From Campylobacterales bacterium (lineage in GTDB: Bacteria > Campylobacterota > Campylobacteria > Campylobacterales > Sulfurospirillaceae), in assembly GCA_016930915.1 (NCBI GenBank), contig JAFGFU010000037.1, positions 1 to 64,000 of the forward strand: 64,000 bases of DNA. The letters are read 5' to 3'. A model generated the notes under the pieces. The model had not been told where the DNA came from. It made no database searches and was given only the letters and a program-made list of their open reading frames with translations. A program made the translations under genes and the position numbers. Below are positions 35,109 to 43,096 of this stretch, one piece after another; positions within the stretch are counted from its first letter, which is position 1, and every line of letters begins with the position of its first letter.

Positions 35109-35275
35109 CAACAGGGGCAAAGCTCCTGTTGCTACGTTGCACTAGGCACTAAAGCTTGCCTCTTCGAGGCAGAAGGTGTTTTTGCTTTTATTAGAGTTCT
35201 TGCAGAACTCTTAACACGCTTTTAAAGCAAAGCTCTAAAAGCTACGTTAACACTGCGTTTTCTTCGGCAGAAAGC
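35109..35275. repeat. dispersed intergenic repeat, two or more decayed units
   Basis: The spacer after the cytochrome c gene holds short hairpins (arms CAACAGG/CCTGTTG at 35109-35115/35125-35131; GCCTC/GAGGC at 35158-35170) embedded in a longer unit. Bases 35117-35175 align well with 57074-57133: both read GCAAAGCTC, then CTACG, then GCACTAAAGCTTG, then a CTC-TT-CGAG hairpin. A third, partial unit starts near 35226 (AAGCAAAGCTCTAAAAGCTACG). The first hairpin may also end the cytochrome transcript. No open frame of note is seen. Confidence 0.6.
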
Positions 35276-35297
35276 CCACGCACCATTGGTGCTTTTC

Positions 35298-35325
35298 CTT
35301 CTTGCAAAATGAGTTTTGTAAGAAG
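35298..35325. repeat. inverted repeat with AAGAAGTCTATTC end
   Basis: Arms CTTCTTGCAAAA (35298-35309) and TTTTGTAAGAAG (35314-35325) pair with one wobble around a four-base loop and run into AAGAAGTCTATTC. The same terminal sequence ends a longer perfect hairpin at 38026-38073, on the other side of ccoS-ccoI. Just after ccoS (stop at 35332) it may also act as a terminator on the minus strand. Confidence 0.6.
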
Positions 35326-35331
35326 TCTATT

Positions 35332-35571
35332 CTAATCGGGTGGGGCATATCCTTTTTCTCGCTTCTCTTTTTGCTTTAAAATTTCTTCTTTTTTACGTTC
35401 CATTCGCACAGCATCATTTAAAGCCTCTTCACTGTCAAACTGCGCCCCATCTAAAAATTTTTTATGATCATCAAACTGACCACTTTTAATGCCCCACAGC
35501 AATGCCCATAATCCAAATGCACCTAAAAGCGTTGAAGCAAAAAGCATCATTGCAATAACCCAACCGTCCAT
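35332..35571 (-). CDS. ccoS: cbb3 oxidase maturation protein CcoS
   Basis: A 79-residue protein with one N-terminal membrane segment (residues about 5-27, IAMMLFASTLLGAFGLWALLW) and a charged cytoplasmic tail containing GQFDDHKKFLDGAQFD, the pattern of CcoS. The family is needed for building active cbb3-type cytochrome oxidase, probably with copper or heme insertion. It starts one base after the stop of the P-type ATPase gene, the usual CcoI-CcoS pairing. The oxidase structural genes are not in this window. Confidence 0.85.
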   Translation of the reverse strand: MDGWVIAMMLFASTLLGAFGLWALLWGIKSGQFDDHKKFLDGAQFDSEEALNDAVRMERKKEEILKQKEKREKGYAPPD

Positions 35572-35572
35572 T

Positions 35573-37993
35573 TTAAAGCCTTTTTAAAACATTTTTAATG
35601 CGCATAGAATTTCCTACAACCACCAAAGAACTTAGCGACATTGAAAGGGCTGCAAACAAAGGAATGACATGCCCGCTCATGGCTAATGGAATGGTAACAA
35701 CATTATAGAGCAAGGAAAAAGCTAAATTCTCTTTAATCACTTTTAAACTCATTCGTGCAATCACAAAAGCATCATGTAGACTCTTCATACTATCATTGGT
35801 TAAGATAATATCACTGACTTCCACCGCAATATCTGCCCCACTGCCCATAGCAATCGCAATCTCACTTTGTGAGAGAGCTAAAGTATCGTTAATACCATCG
35901 CCTGCCATCACCACTCTTTTCCCTTTTTTACGTAAAACGTCAATATAAGAGGCTTTTTCATCAGGAAGCAATCCCGCTTTAAACTGTGAAATTTCCACCT
36001 CTTTTGCAATCGCTTGCGTCACAGACTCATGATCCCCACTTAACATAATCACGTCTAAACCCAAAGCCTTAAGCGCATCAATACTCGCCTTAGCACCCTC
36101 TTTGACACCATCTTTCAATCCAAAAATAGCAACCAACACGCCATCTATTGCAAAAAAGTAGTGGCTTAAAGTCTCAAACCGCTCCTCTAAGACAATTTCA
36201 ATGCCCGCTTCTTGCATCATTTTAGCGTTACCGCCCATTAAAAGATGCCCCTCACACATGGCACTTAATCCCTTGGCTTCAAGCGATTTTACCTGTTGTA
36301 ATGTTTTTACATGTAAAGATTCTCCGCTCTCTTTAATAAAACGAACCACCCCCTGACTAATAGGATGATTGGAGGCATTTGCAAGAGCATACATCAAAGA
36401 AAAATCAACTGGTTTGAAGGCTTTCATCTCCACCACATCAGGTTTCCCTTTAGTAATGGTTCCTGTTTTATCCAAAATTAACGTATCGCACTTTGCCATA
36501 CTCTCCAAAAAACCTGCCTCTTTAAACAAAATGCCCCGCTTTGCCGCCAATCCTAAGCCCACCAGTGTTGCCACAGGCGTTGCCAAAGAGAGTGCGCATG
36601 GACACGCAATCACAATCACTGAAATTGCTACAATCAATGCCTTTTCAAATGAACCTTCTTGCACATACCAAAAAACCCATGTACACAACGCTAAAAAAAG
36701 AATCGTGCTGGAAAAATAGCCTGAAAGTTGATTGGCAAATTTTTCAATGTGTGGTTTTTTACTCAGCGCATCTTCAAGCAATGCAACTAAACGTGTGAGC
36801 ATCGAAGAAGAAAATGTCGTACGTGCTTCATAACGAATAAGACTATCCAAACACAAAGAGCCACTCAGTAATTTATCACCTTTACCAAGCAACACAGGCT
36901 CAGATTCCCCGCTTAAATGCGATAAATCAAAAGAACCCTCCCCTTGCGTTATGATGCCATCAATCACAATTTTATCGCCTGCTTTTACCTCAATGACATC
37001 GCCAATGGCAACACTTTCAACCCGCTCTAAAATCTTTTCTTCGCCCTTTATCACCACCACTTCTGTGGGAAGTGAACTTCCATAGGCATCTAAGATATCG
37101 ACCGCTTTTTTCTTACTCAAAACTTCTAAGTATTTCCCCGCAAACACAAAAGTGACAATCATCGTCACCGAATCAAAATAGACCTCTGCGTTTTTACTAA
37201 ACATCGCATACAACGAAAAAATATACGTCAGTGTCGCTCCCGTTGCCACTAAAAAATCCATGGTAATATAGCGATTTTTCAGCCCATAATACGCCCCTTT
37301 AAAATAGACCGAACCTGTATAAAAAAGCGTAGGTGTCGCCAGTACAAACTCCGCAAAATTGAGAATGTTTTTAATATTACTTTGCATTCCCGTAAAATAT
37401 CCTGCATACTGTGCAATAGCAATCCACATCACATTCATGGTCGCAAAAACACCTACTAAAAGTTTCGAATAATACTCCCTTCGCTGTGCGTTGGCTCGCT
37501 CCTCGCCTCCTTTGGGGTCATACGGATAGGCGTTATAACCAATACTTCGAATCGTCTCAATAATGCGTGAGAGCTTAATAATAGAATCATCCCAGACAAT
37601 TTTGGCTTTGTGATTGGAGTAGTTAATGCTCACTTCCACGACACCCGCTTGTTTTGAGAGTACCTTTTCATTGAGCCACACACACGCACTGCAATGAATC
37701 CCCTCAATAATCAAGGAAATTTCACTAAGCCCCTCTTTGGTTTGCTTAACATATTTAGAAACAAATCCGTCCAAATCAAAACGTGCACTCTCTTCTAAAT
37801 GTGTTTTAGGAGGTTCAAGGGTATTCTCGCCCATTTTTTCATAAAAATTGTCTAATCCCTCGTCTTGCAAAAGATGATAAATCCCTTGACACCCTTTACA
37901 ACAAAAAAATTTAGGAGGATTAAAATGGGCATCTTCAATTAATAAAGAAGCCTCATATTCTAAATGACAATGATCACAACGTTTTTTATTCAT
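35573..37993 (-). CDS. ccoI: copper-transporting P-type ATPase CcoI/FixI type
   Basis: An 806-residue P1B ATPase supplying copper for cbb3 oxidase. Seen in order: an N-terminal Cys cluster (CDHCHLEY; FFCCKGCQGIYHLL), a heavy-metal domain with GIHCSACVW near residue 110, several membrane helices, TGE-equivalent LSGESEPV, ion-binding CPC in VIACPCALSLATPV, phosphorylated Asp in DKTGTITKGKP, a nucleotide-binding region with SNHPIS (HP motif), and the hinge MAGDGINDTLAL. The FCC-x-GC extension is typical of CcoI over the detoxifying CopA. A palindrome at 36307 encodes SLHVKT in the N-domain. CcoS follows directly. Confidence 0.92.
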   Translation of the reverse strand: MNKKRCDHCHLEYEASLLIEDAHFNPPKFFCCKGCQGIYHLLQDEGLDNFYEKMGENTLEPPKTHLEESARFDLDGFVSKYVKQTKEGLSEISLIIEGIHCSACVWLNEKVLSKQAGVVEVSINYSNHKAKIVWDDSIIKLSRIIETIRSIGYNAYPYDPKGGEERANAQRREYYSKLLVGVFATMNVMWIAIAQYAGYFTGMQSNIKNILNFAEFVLATPTLFYTGSVYFKGAYYGLKNRYITMDFLVATGATLTYIFSLYAMFSKNAEVYFDSVTMIVTFVFAGKYLEVLSKKKAVDILDAYGSSLPTEVVVIKGEEKILERVESVAIGDVIEVKAGDKIVIDGIITQGEGSFDLSHLSGESEPVLLGKGDKLLSGSLCLDSLIRYEARTTFSSSMLTRLVALLEDALSKKPHIEKFANQLSGYFSSTILFLALCTWVFWYVQEGSFEKALIVAISVIVIACPCALSLATPVATLVGLGLAAKRGILFKEAGFLESMAKCDTLILDKTGTITKGKPDVVEMKAFKPVDFSLMYALANASNHPISQGVVRFIKESGESLHVKTLQQVKSLEAKGLSAMCEGHLLMGGNAKMMQEAGIEIVLEERFETLSHYFFAIDGVLVAIFGLKDGVKEGAKASIDALKALGLDVIMLSGDHESVTQAIAKEVEISQFKAGLLPDEKASYIDVLRKKGKRVVMAGDGINDTLALSQSEIAIAMGSGADIAVEVSDIILTNDSMKSLHDAFVIARMSLKVIKENLAFSLLYNVVTIPLAMSGHVIPLFAALSMSLSSLVVVGNSMRIKNVLKRL

Positions 37994-38025
37994 AAGATTC
38001 TTTCACATAAAGTTACACTTCTCAT

Positions 38026-38073
38026 TAGACTTCTTGCATAACCCTTGTTCCAATGGGTTATGCAAGAAGTCTA
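38026..38073. repeat. perfect 19-bp inverted repeat
   Basis: Arms 38026-38044 and 38055-38073 are exact reverse complements (TAGACTTCTTGCATAACCC and partner) around a 10-base loop. It lies 32 bases upstream of ccoI on the minus strand and 128 bases before the plus-strand GGDEF/EAL gene. Lack of a T run makes a simple terminator doubtful. Its outer sequence (TTCTTGCA / TGCAAGAAGTCTATTC) recurs at 35298-35335, so it looks like a member of a small dispersed palindrome family. Confidence 0.75.
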
Positions 38074-38141
38074 TTCATTATAACGTGACTTTTTTGTGAT
38101 AAAGCTGATAAGATTCTTCGCTTAATTTTTTTTTCAAAGCG

Positions 38142-38192
38142 TTTGTGCTAAAGTGCCAGCCCTACATGTAATGGTGGGAGTTTGAGCACAAA
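38142..38192 (+). promoter_or_regulatory. possible structured 5' leader that can cover the ribosome site
   Basis: TTTGTGCT (38142-38149) can pair with AGCACAAA (38185-38192), and the inner part (CCAGCCC ... GGTGGG) can fold further. The right arm runs into the AAAGGA ribosome site of the GTG start at 38201, so the fold could affect translation. It does not match a riboswitch class I can name. A T9 run lies just upstream at 38126-38134. Confidence 0.3.
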
Positions 38193-38200
38193 GGACTTGG

Positions 38201-39619
38201 GTGGAGCGAGAAAAAAAACACTACATTAAGACGGGACTTCCTTTCTTAATAGCATTGCTTCCCCTTTATGCGACCATTTGGTATCACTACTCTTTAATTT
38301 CATACCTTCTGCTTACCCTCATTGGAACAGGTGGCTTTGTCTACGTGAGCAAATTACGTTATAGCCATAAAAAATTAAAAAGCAGGCTTAAAAGTAACCT
38401 TTATACCGATTTTAACACCCATCTCCCCAACCGCCTTAAATTTATCAAAGAGTCAAAAACACTTCAGCCACATATTGACTCAACCCTAATTATCATCAAC
38501 ATAGACTCCTTTCAAAATACCAATACATTTTACGGACACTCTTTTGGGGATGCGTTTTTAAAAACCATTGCACATTGGCTTAAAGCCAATCTTCCTCCGA
38601 TAGAATCTACCCTTTATAAATTTGAAGCTGATGTTTATGCTATTTTTATACCTGTATCCTTGAGTGAATACAATCTCAAAAAATACCTTAAAAAACTTTC
38701 ACTCAAAATCACCAAAGACCACATTATTTGTCGTGGTATTGAAATTGATACAACCCTGAGTATTGGTGCCGTACAAGGCAATAAAAACCTTTTAAAACTT
38801 GCTTCTATCGCCTGTAAAGAGGCTCGAAATAAACGCATGGCTTATCTTATTTACGATAAAACCTCACACAAAGAAAAAGAGTACCAACACAACATCACCA
38901 TCAATCATATGCTTAAAGAAGCGCTTATGAAAGACCGTATTGTTCCTTTTTTTCAACCCATTATCAACGTCAATACAGGCGAAATTGAAAAGTTTGAAAC
39001 CCTTATGCGTATCCAAAAAGAAGAACAAGAGCACTATCTTCCCTCTGAATTTTTAGAGATAGCCAAACACTCTAAAATTTATTCTAAACTCTCTATGGCG
39101 CTGATTCAAAAAGCCTTTGAAACTTTTCAAATCTCTTCCAATGGCTTTTCCATTAACCTTTCGTATCTGGATATGACCAATATTGTGACAAAAACATTTA
39201 TTTTAGAAAAATTGGCAGAATTCAATGTTGGATCGTGGGTTATTTTTGAAATTTTAGAGAGTGATGGTATTGAAAACTACGAAGCCATTTCCTCTTTTAT
39301 TGATGATGTCAAAGCATACGGCGCTAAAATTGCCATTGATGATTTTGGCTCAGGCTACTCTAATTTTGAACGCCTCAATGAACTGCGTGTTGATTACATT
39401 AAGATTGATGGAAGTTTGATTAAAAATATTGACAGAAACGAAGATACAAAAATTATCGTCAAAAATATTGTCAATTTTGCAAAAGAGCTTGGAATTAGTA
39501 CGATTGCAGAGTATGTACACTCCGCAGCAGTTCTTCAATGTGTCAAAGAAATAGGCGTTGATTATGCGCAAGGCTACTACATTGGTAAACCCTCTGCACG
39601 CATTGTATCAACCCATTAA
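38201..39619 (+). CDS. membrane GGDEF-EAL protein with degenerate GGDEF
   Basis: A 472-residue protein: two short hydrophobic segments at about residues 12-52, a GGDEF-fold domain at about 65-225, and an EAL domain at about 235-470. The diguanylate cyclase site reads YKFEADVYAI in place of GGDEF, so synthase activity is unlikely. In the EAL domain the signature is ETL (KFETLMRI), with FEILESDGI, AIDDFGSGYSNF, IKIDGSLI, IAEYVHS and AQGYYIGKP present, so most metal ligands are kept. It could be an active phosphodiesterase or a c-di-GMP sensor. GTG start with AAAGGA six bases upstream. Confidence 0.83.
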   Translation: MEREKKHYIKTGLPFLIALLPLYATIWYHYSLISYLLLTLIGTGGFVYVSKLRYSHKKLKSRLKSNLYTDFNTHLPNRLKFIKESKTLQPHIDSTLIIINIDSFQNTNTFYGHSFGDAFLKTIAHWLKANLPPIESTLYKFEADVYAIFIPVSLSEYNLKKYLKKLSLKITKDHIICRGIEIDTTLSIGAVQGNKNLLKLASIACKEARNKRMAYLIYDKTSHKEKEYQHNITINHMLKEALMKDRIVPFFQPIINVNTGEIEKFETLMRIQKEEQEHYLPSEFLEIAKHSKIYSKLSMALIQKAFETFQISSNGFSINLSYLDMTNIVTKTFILEKLAEFNVGSWVIFEILESDGIENYEAISSFIDDVKAYGAKIAIDDFGSGYSNFERLNELRVDYIKIDGSLIKNIDRNEDTKIIVKNIVNFAKELGISTIAEYVHSAAVLQCVKEIGVDYAQGYYIGKPSARIVSTH

Positions 39620-39765
39620 AATAACCTCCACACACATCGCATAAAGCCTAAAAAATATCTCCATTACCTCTTTACATGTAAAGATAAAATATCACCCTTC
39701 TTCTGCTTTTTACACAAGTTTGTGCTACAATTTAAATGCTTCGGATATAAAGGAGGAAAGTGGCT
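39620..39765 (+). promoter_or_regulatory. spacer with palindrome copy and promoter of the sensory diguanylate cyclase
   Basis: An intergenic copy of the palindrome (core 39672-39681) lies here. TGTGCTACAAT gives an extended -10 element (TACAAT at 39726-39731), 34 bases before the ATG at 39766, with a perfect AGGAGG at 39751-39756. No terminator for the upstream gene is seen. Confidence 0.5.
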
Positions 39766-42231
39766 ATGCGTGCGCTCTTCTGCTCTTTTGCTTTTGCCTT
39801 AACGCTTTTTGCAAATACTGCTCAAGAAGCTATTTCCCTTCAACTTGCATGGCTACACCAATTTCAATCTGCTGGTTTTTATATTGCCTTAGAAAAAGGC
39901 TTCTATCAAGAAAAAAACCTTGAGGTGACCCTCAAAGAGTACGACACAAACACCCAACCCACACAGGATGTGTTAATGGGAAAAAGTACTTATGGGGTGG
40001 TCAATGGCTCCTCTTTATTTCTCGATAGAGAAAATCAAAAACCCATCGTAGCCCTCATGGCACTTTTTCAAAGTGACCCTTCGGTGCTCATTAGCACGAA
40101 CCCTTCCATTAAAAGTCCTAAAGATTTAAAATACAAACACATTTTTATGTCCGATGAAGATTATCGCTCGGTTGGCATTTTATCCATGCTGATGAGTTAT
40201 GGCGTTAAAAGAGAAGATCTCTTTTTAAAAGCACATTCACTTAAGCTGGAAGATTTAATCAAGAAAAAAGTCGATGCCATGGCATGTTATATCTCCAATG
40301 AGCCTTTTTTCTTAAGTGAAAACAACATCTCTTATACCATTCTAAACCCAAGAGAATATGGCTTTAACTTTTATGGAGATGTACTTTTTACCTCAGAAAA
40401 TGAACTCCTTCAACATCCAAAACGCGCCAAAGCCTTTTACGATGCAAGCAAAAAAGGATGGATTTGGGCATTTGAACATATAGAAGAGACAGCACAGCTT
40501 ATTTATGACAAATACAACACGCAACATAAAAGCCTTGAAGCGCTTATTTATGAAGGTCAAACGCTCAAAGAGCTCGCCTTTGATGCAGAGGGCTTTTTTG
40601 GAACCATCAAAGCAAAAAAATTTGAAGAGATTGCCAATATTTACAAAGTCGCTGGCATTATGAAAAACGGAAATGCCTCATTAAAAGAGTTTGTAGACCC
40701 ACTTTTTTTTGCAAAAGAACAAGTCAAAATTGGTGTCTTAACCAGCCGTGATGAGAGCAACTCACTTTCAAGGTCGTGGGATGAAAGTGCAAAGTACCTC
40801 TCCACCCTTTTCCCTTTTCAGCACTTTGAAGTTGTTCCTTTAACCTTTGAAGAGATAGAAGGAAGTGTACGCGATCACGAGGTTGAATTTGTCATTACCA
40901 ATCCTATGCACGCCATTCAATTAGAACATCGTTACGGGTTAGGACGTATTGCTACCTTAAGTTTACCCTATAAAAATCGCTATTACAGCGAATATGGAAG
41001 TGTTATTTTTACACGTTTTGATGCAACACATATCTCAAAGTATGAAGATATTAAAGAGAGCAAAATTGGAGCTGTTTCTCCAAACTCTTTTGGTGGATAC
41101 CTTTTGGGAATGAAAGAATTAGACATCCATTCACAGCAAAACGTGACTTTTTTAGGAACCCATTTTAATGTTATTAAAGCAGTTCTAAATGGCAGTGTCG
41201 ATGTAGGAATTGTACGGACAGACCTTATTGAGCAAATGGTCGAGGAGGGCTTTTTAAATAAAGACTCCATTAAAGTATTGGGTGCAAAAACATACCCTGA
41301 TTTTCCTTTTCTTATCAGCACCAAACTCTATCCAGGATGGATTTTAGCCAAAGCATCCCATACCTCTGAAACACTCTCCAATGATCTTTTAAGTACGCTT
41401 TTAAAGCTTTCAACAGCCCCACAAAAATCTCTACGTTACCGTATCACTACAACGTTTGATTATTCAAGCGTCCATAATCTTTTAAAAGAGATGCATATCT
41501 ATCCCTACGAGCAAGAAACTTTCACACTGCAAGATGTCTACGCCAAATATAAACTGCCTTTTTTAGGACTCATCGTTGCATTTGGACTTTTACTCTCTTT
41601 TAGTCTATATATTCAATTTTTACACCGGAAATTAAAACATTATACACAGGAGATAGAACGCTTTAATGAAACGCTTGAGCAAGAGGTCAATGAACGAACC
41701 CATGAACTCTCACTTTTAAATTCAAAACTCAAAGACCTTGCCAATGTGGATGAACTGACTAAAATTGCCAATCGAAGGTACTTTTTCCTGCTCGCAACCC
41801 AATATTTTTATACCGCAAAACGCAATAATATGCCCTTGCACATTCTCTCTTTAGACATTGATTTTTTTAAAAATGTCAATGACACCTACGGGCATGCTAT
41901 GGGCGATGAAGTACTGAAATCTTTTTGTCAAACGGTTCAAAGTACCCTCAGGCAGAGTGATATTTTTGGTCGCATTGGTGGAGAGGAATTTTGTATTTGT
42001 GTACAAAACACTTCATTAGAAGGTGTACTTATTTTGGCAGAAAAAATTCGTAAGAAAGTCGAATCAACACAAGGCACACTCAACAATACAAAGCTACCTG
42101 CCATTACAGTCAGTATTGGTATCAGCTCACTTCATAGCAATGATCATGAAATTTTCGATACCATAAAACGCTCTGATGAAGCACTTTATAAAGCAAAACA
42201 TAATGGTCGAAATCAGGTACAAATTGTTTAA
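39766..42231 (+). CDS. diguanylate cyclase with two periplasmic substrate-binding-protein domains
   Basis: An 821-residue sensor. Signal peptide (MRALFCSFAFALTLFANT), then an NMT1/THI5-like binding domain at about residues 22-310 (LQLAWLHQFQSAGFYIALEK), then a second PhnD-like domain at about 320-575 (VKIGVLTSRDESNSL; YYSEYGSVIFTR). A membrane helix follows near 600 (FLGLIVAFGLLLSFSLYIQFL), a coiled coil to about 660, and an active GGDEF domain with GRIGGEEFCICV. It probably couples binding of a small pyrimidine-, phosphonate- or phosphite-like ligand to c-di-GMP synthesis; the ligand is inference. ATG 39766 is nine bases from AGGAGG; a GTG at 39760 is too close. Confidence 0.85.
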   Translation: MRALFCSFAFALTLFANTAQEAISLQLAWLHQFQSAGFYIALEKGFYQEKNLEVTLKEYDTNTQPTQDVLMGKSTYGVVNGSSLFLDRENQKPIVALMALFQSDPSVLISTNPSIKSPKDLKYKHIFMSDEDYRSVGILSMLMSYGVKREDLFLKAHSLKLEDLIKKKVDAMACYISNEPFFLSENNISYTILNPREYGFNFYGDVLFTSENELLQHPKRAKAFYDASKKGWIWAFEHIEETAQLIYDKYNTQHKSLEALIYEGQTLKELAFDAEGFFGTIKAKKFEEIANIYKVAGIMKNGNASLKEFVDPLFFAKEQVKIGVLTSRDESNSLSRSWDESAKYLSTLFPFQHFEVVPLTFEEIEGSVRDHEVEFVITNPMHAIQLEHRYGLGRIATLSLPYKNRYYSEYGSVIFTRFDATHISKYEDIKESKIGAVSPNSFGGYLLGMKELDIHSQQNVTFLGTHFNVIKAVLNGSVDVGIVRTDLIEQMVEEGFLNKDSIKVLGAKTYPDFPFLISTKLYPGWILAKASHTSETLSNDLLSTLLKLSTAPQKSLRYRITTTFDYSSVHNLLKEMHIYPYEQETFTLQDVYAKYKLPFLGLIVAFGLLLSFSLYIQFLHRKLKHYTQEIERFNETLEQEVNERTHELSLLNSKLKDLANVDELTKIANRRYFFLLATQYFYTAKRNNMPLHILSLDIDFFKNVNDTYGHAMGDEVLKSFCQTVQSTLRQSDIFGRIGGEEFCICVQNTSLEGVLILAEKIRKKVESTQGTLNNTKLPAITVSIGISSLHSNDHEIFDTIKRSDEALYKAKHNGRNQVQIV

Positions 42232-42266
42232 TTTGTACAGTTAAGAGTTTGTTTATTCAACTAAGT

Positions 42267-42272
42267 TATAAT
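42267..42272 (+). promoter_or_regulatory. -10 element of tpx
   Basis: TATAAT, 36 bases before the tpx ATG. The AAAAGGACACACA ribosome site lies between. No clear PerR- or Fur-like box could be picked out by eye. Confidence 0.55.
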
Positions 42273-42307
42273 GCTTAAAACCTATATTTTTCTTAAAAGG
42301 ACACACA

Positions 42308-42847
42308 ATGGCAACAACCAAGCTCCAAGGAACACCCGTTAAACTCACAGGCGAAGAGATTAAAGTAGGCGACAGCGCTCCAACGATAAAAGTCGTCGCA
42401 AAAGATCTCAGTGAGATCAAAGTCGGTGGTAAAAGCGACAAGGCACAACTCATTGTGGTCGTTCCTTCCCTCGATACAGCCGTATGCGCACAAGAGACAC
42501 GCACGTTCAATAAAAAAGCCGCCTCCATAGCCGATGCAAGTGTTATCGTGGTTTCTATGGATTTACCTTTTGCGATGGGACGTTTTTGCACCACCGAGGG
42601 CATCGAAAATCTAAGCGTTGGTAGCGACTTTAGAGAAAAATCTTTTGCACAAGCTTATGGCGTTTTAATTAAAGATGGCCCACTCAAAGGCTTAAGCGCT
42701 CGTGCAATTTTTATCGTCAATAAAAGCGGAAAAGTGGTTTATAAAGAGATTTGCCCTGAAATCACCGAAGAGCCAAACTACGACGCAGCCCTTTGTGCCC
42801 TTGAAGAGACAACCAGCAAAAAACGCTGCGGTTGCAAAACAAAGTAA
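42308..42847 (+). CDS. tpx: thiol peroxidase with Cys-rich C-terminal extension
   Basis: A 179-residue atypical 2-Cys peroxiredoxin reducing peroxides with thioredoxin. Seen: VVPSLDTAVCAQETRTFN with the peroxidatic Cys, MDLPFAMGRFCTTEGI with the resolving Cys, LSVGSDFREKSFAQAYGV, and KDGPLKGLSARAIFIVN. The usual Tpx ends near residue 165-168; here an extra tail SKKRCGCKTK adds a CxC pair. That tail is unusual and might form another redox or metal site. The stop codon abuts the stop of the opposing gene with no spacer. ATG with AAAAGGAC ahead. Confidence 0.93.
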   Translation: MATTKLQGTPVKLTGEEIKVGDSAPTIKVVAKDLSEIKVGGKSDKAQLIVVVPSLDTAVCAQETRTFNKKAASIADASVIVVSMDLPFAMGRFCTTEGIENLSVGSDFREKSFAQAYGVLIKDGPLKGLSARAIFIVNKSGKVVYKEICPEITEEPNYDAALCALEETTSKKRCGCKTK

Positions 42848-43096
42848 TTAACTTAATTCTACGCTCTCTTGTGTCCTTGCAAGCCACAAGAGAAGTTGCT
42901 CTATTTTTTTCACCTCATTTGCCTTGATGATTGTATCTGGCATGTCAATGATTTCTTTTAGTAATTCCCTATTTTGTAAAAAATCAACCTGATGACGTTT
43001 GGCATTTTCAACTATTTTTTCATACTGTGCTTCAATGGCACTTGAACTTAAACGTTTTTGCTCCGCTTGATAAAGCGCCAATCCTTTGGGTTTCAT
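42848..43096 (-). CDS. small conserved-looking helical protein of unknown function
   Basis: An 82-residue, charged, helix-rich protein (LALYQAEQKRLSSSAIEAQY; IIKANEVKKIEQLLLWLA) without cysteine or membrane segments. Nothing in it points to a function. The ATG at 43096 lies in an ATGA overlap with pgeF, with GGAG ten bases upstream; a TTG two codons earlier is possible. Coupling to pgeF and ribE suggests co-expression only. Its stop codon touches that of tpx on the other strand, so transcripts must overlap or end inside genes. Confidence 0.6.
   Translation of the reverse strand: MKPKGLALYQAEQKRLSSSAIEAQYEKIVENAKRHQVDFLQNRELLKEIIDMPDTIIKANEVKKIEQLLLWLARTQESVELS

Noticed and set aside
35109-35325. 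CRISPR-like or ncRNA locus in the repeat-rich spacer
   Set aside because: Units are irregular, of different length and without equal spacers; no cas genes nearby. Hairpins fit a dispersed repeat better.
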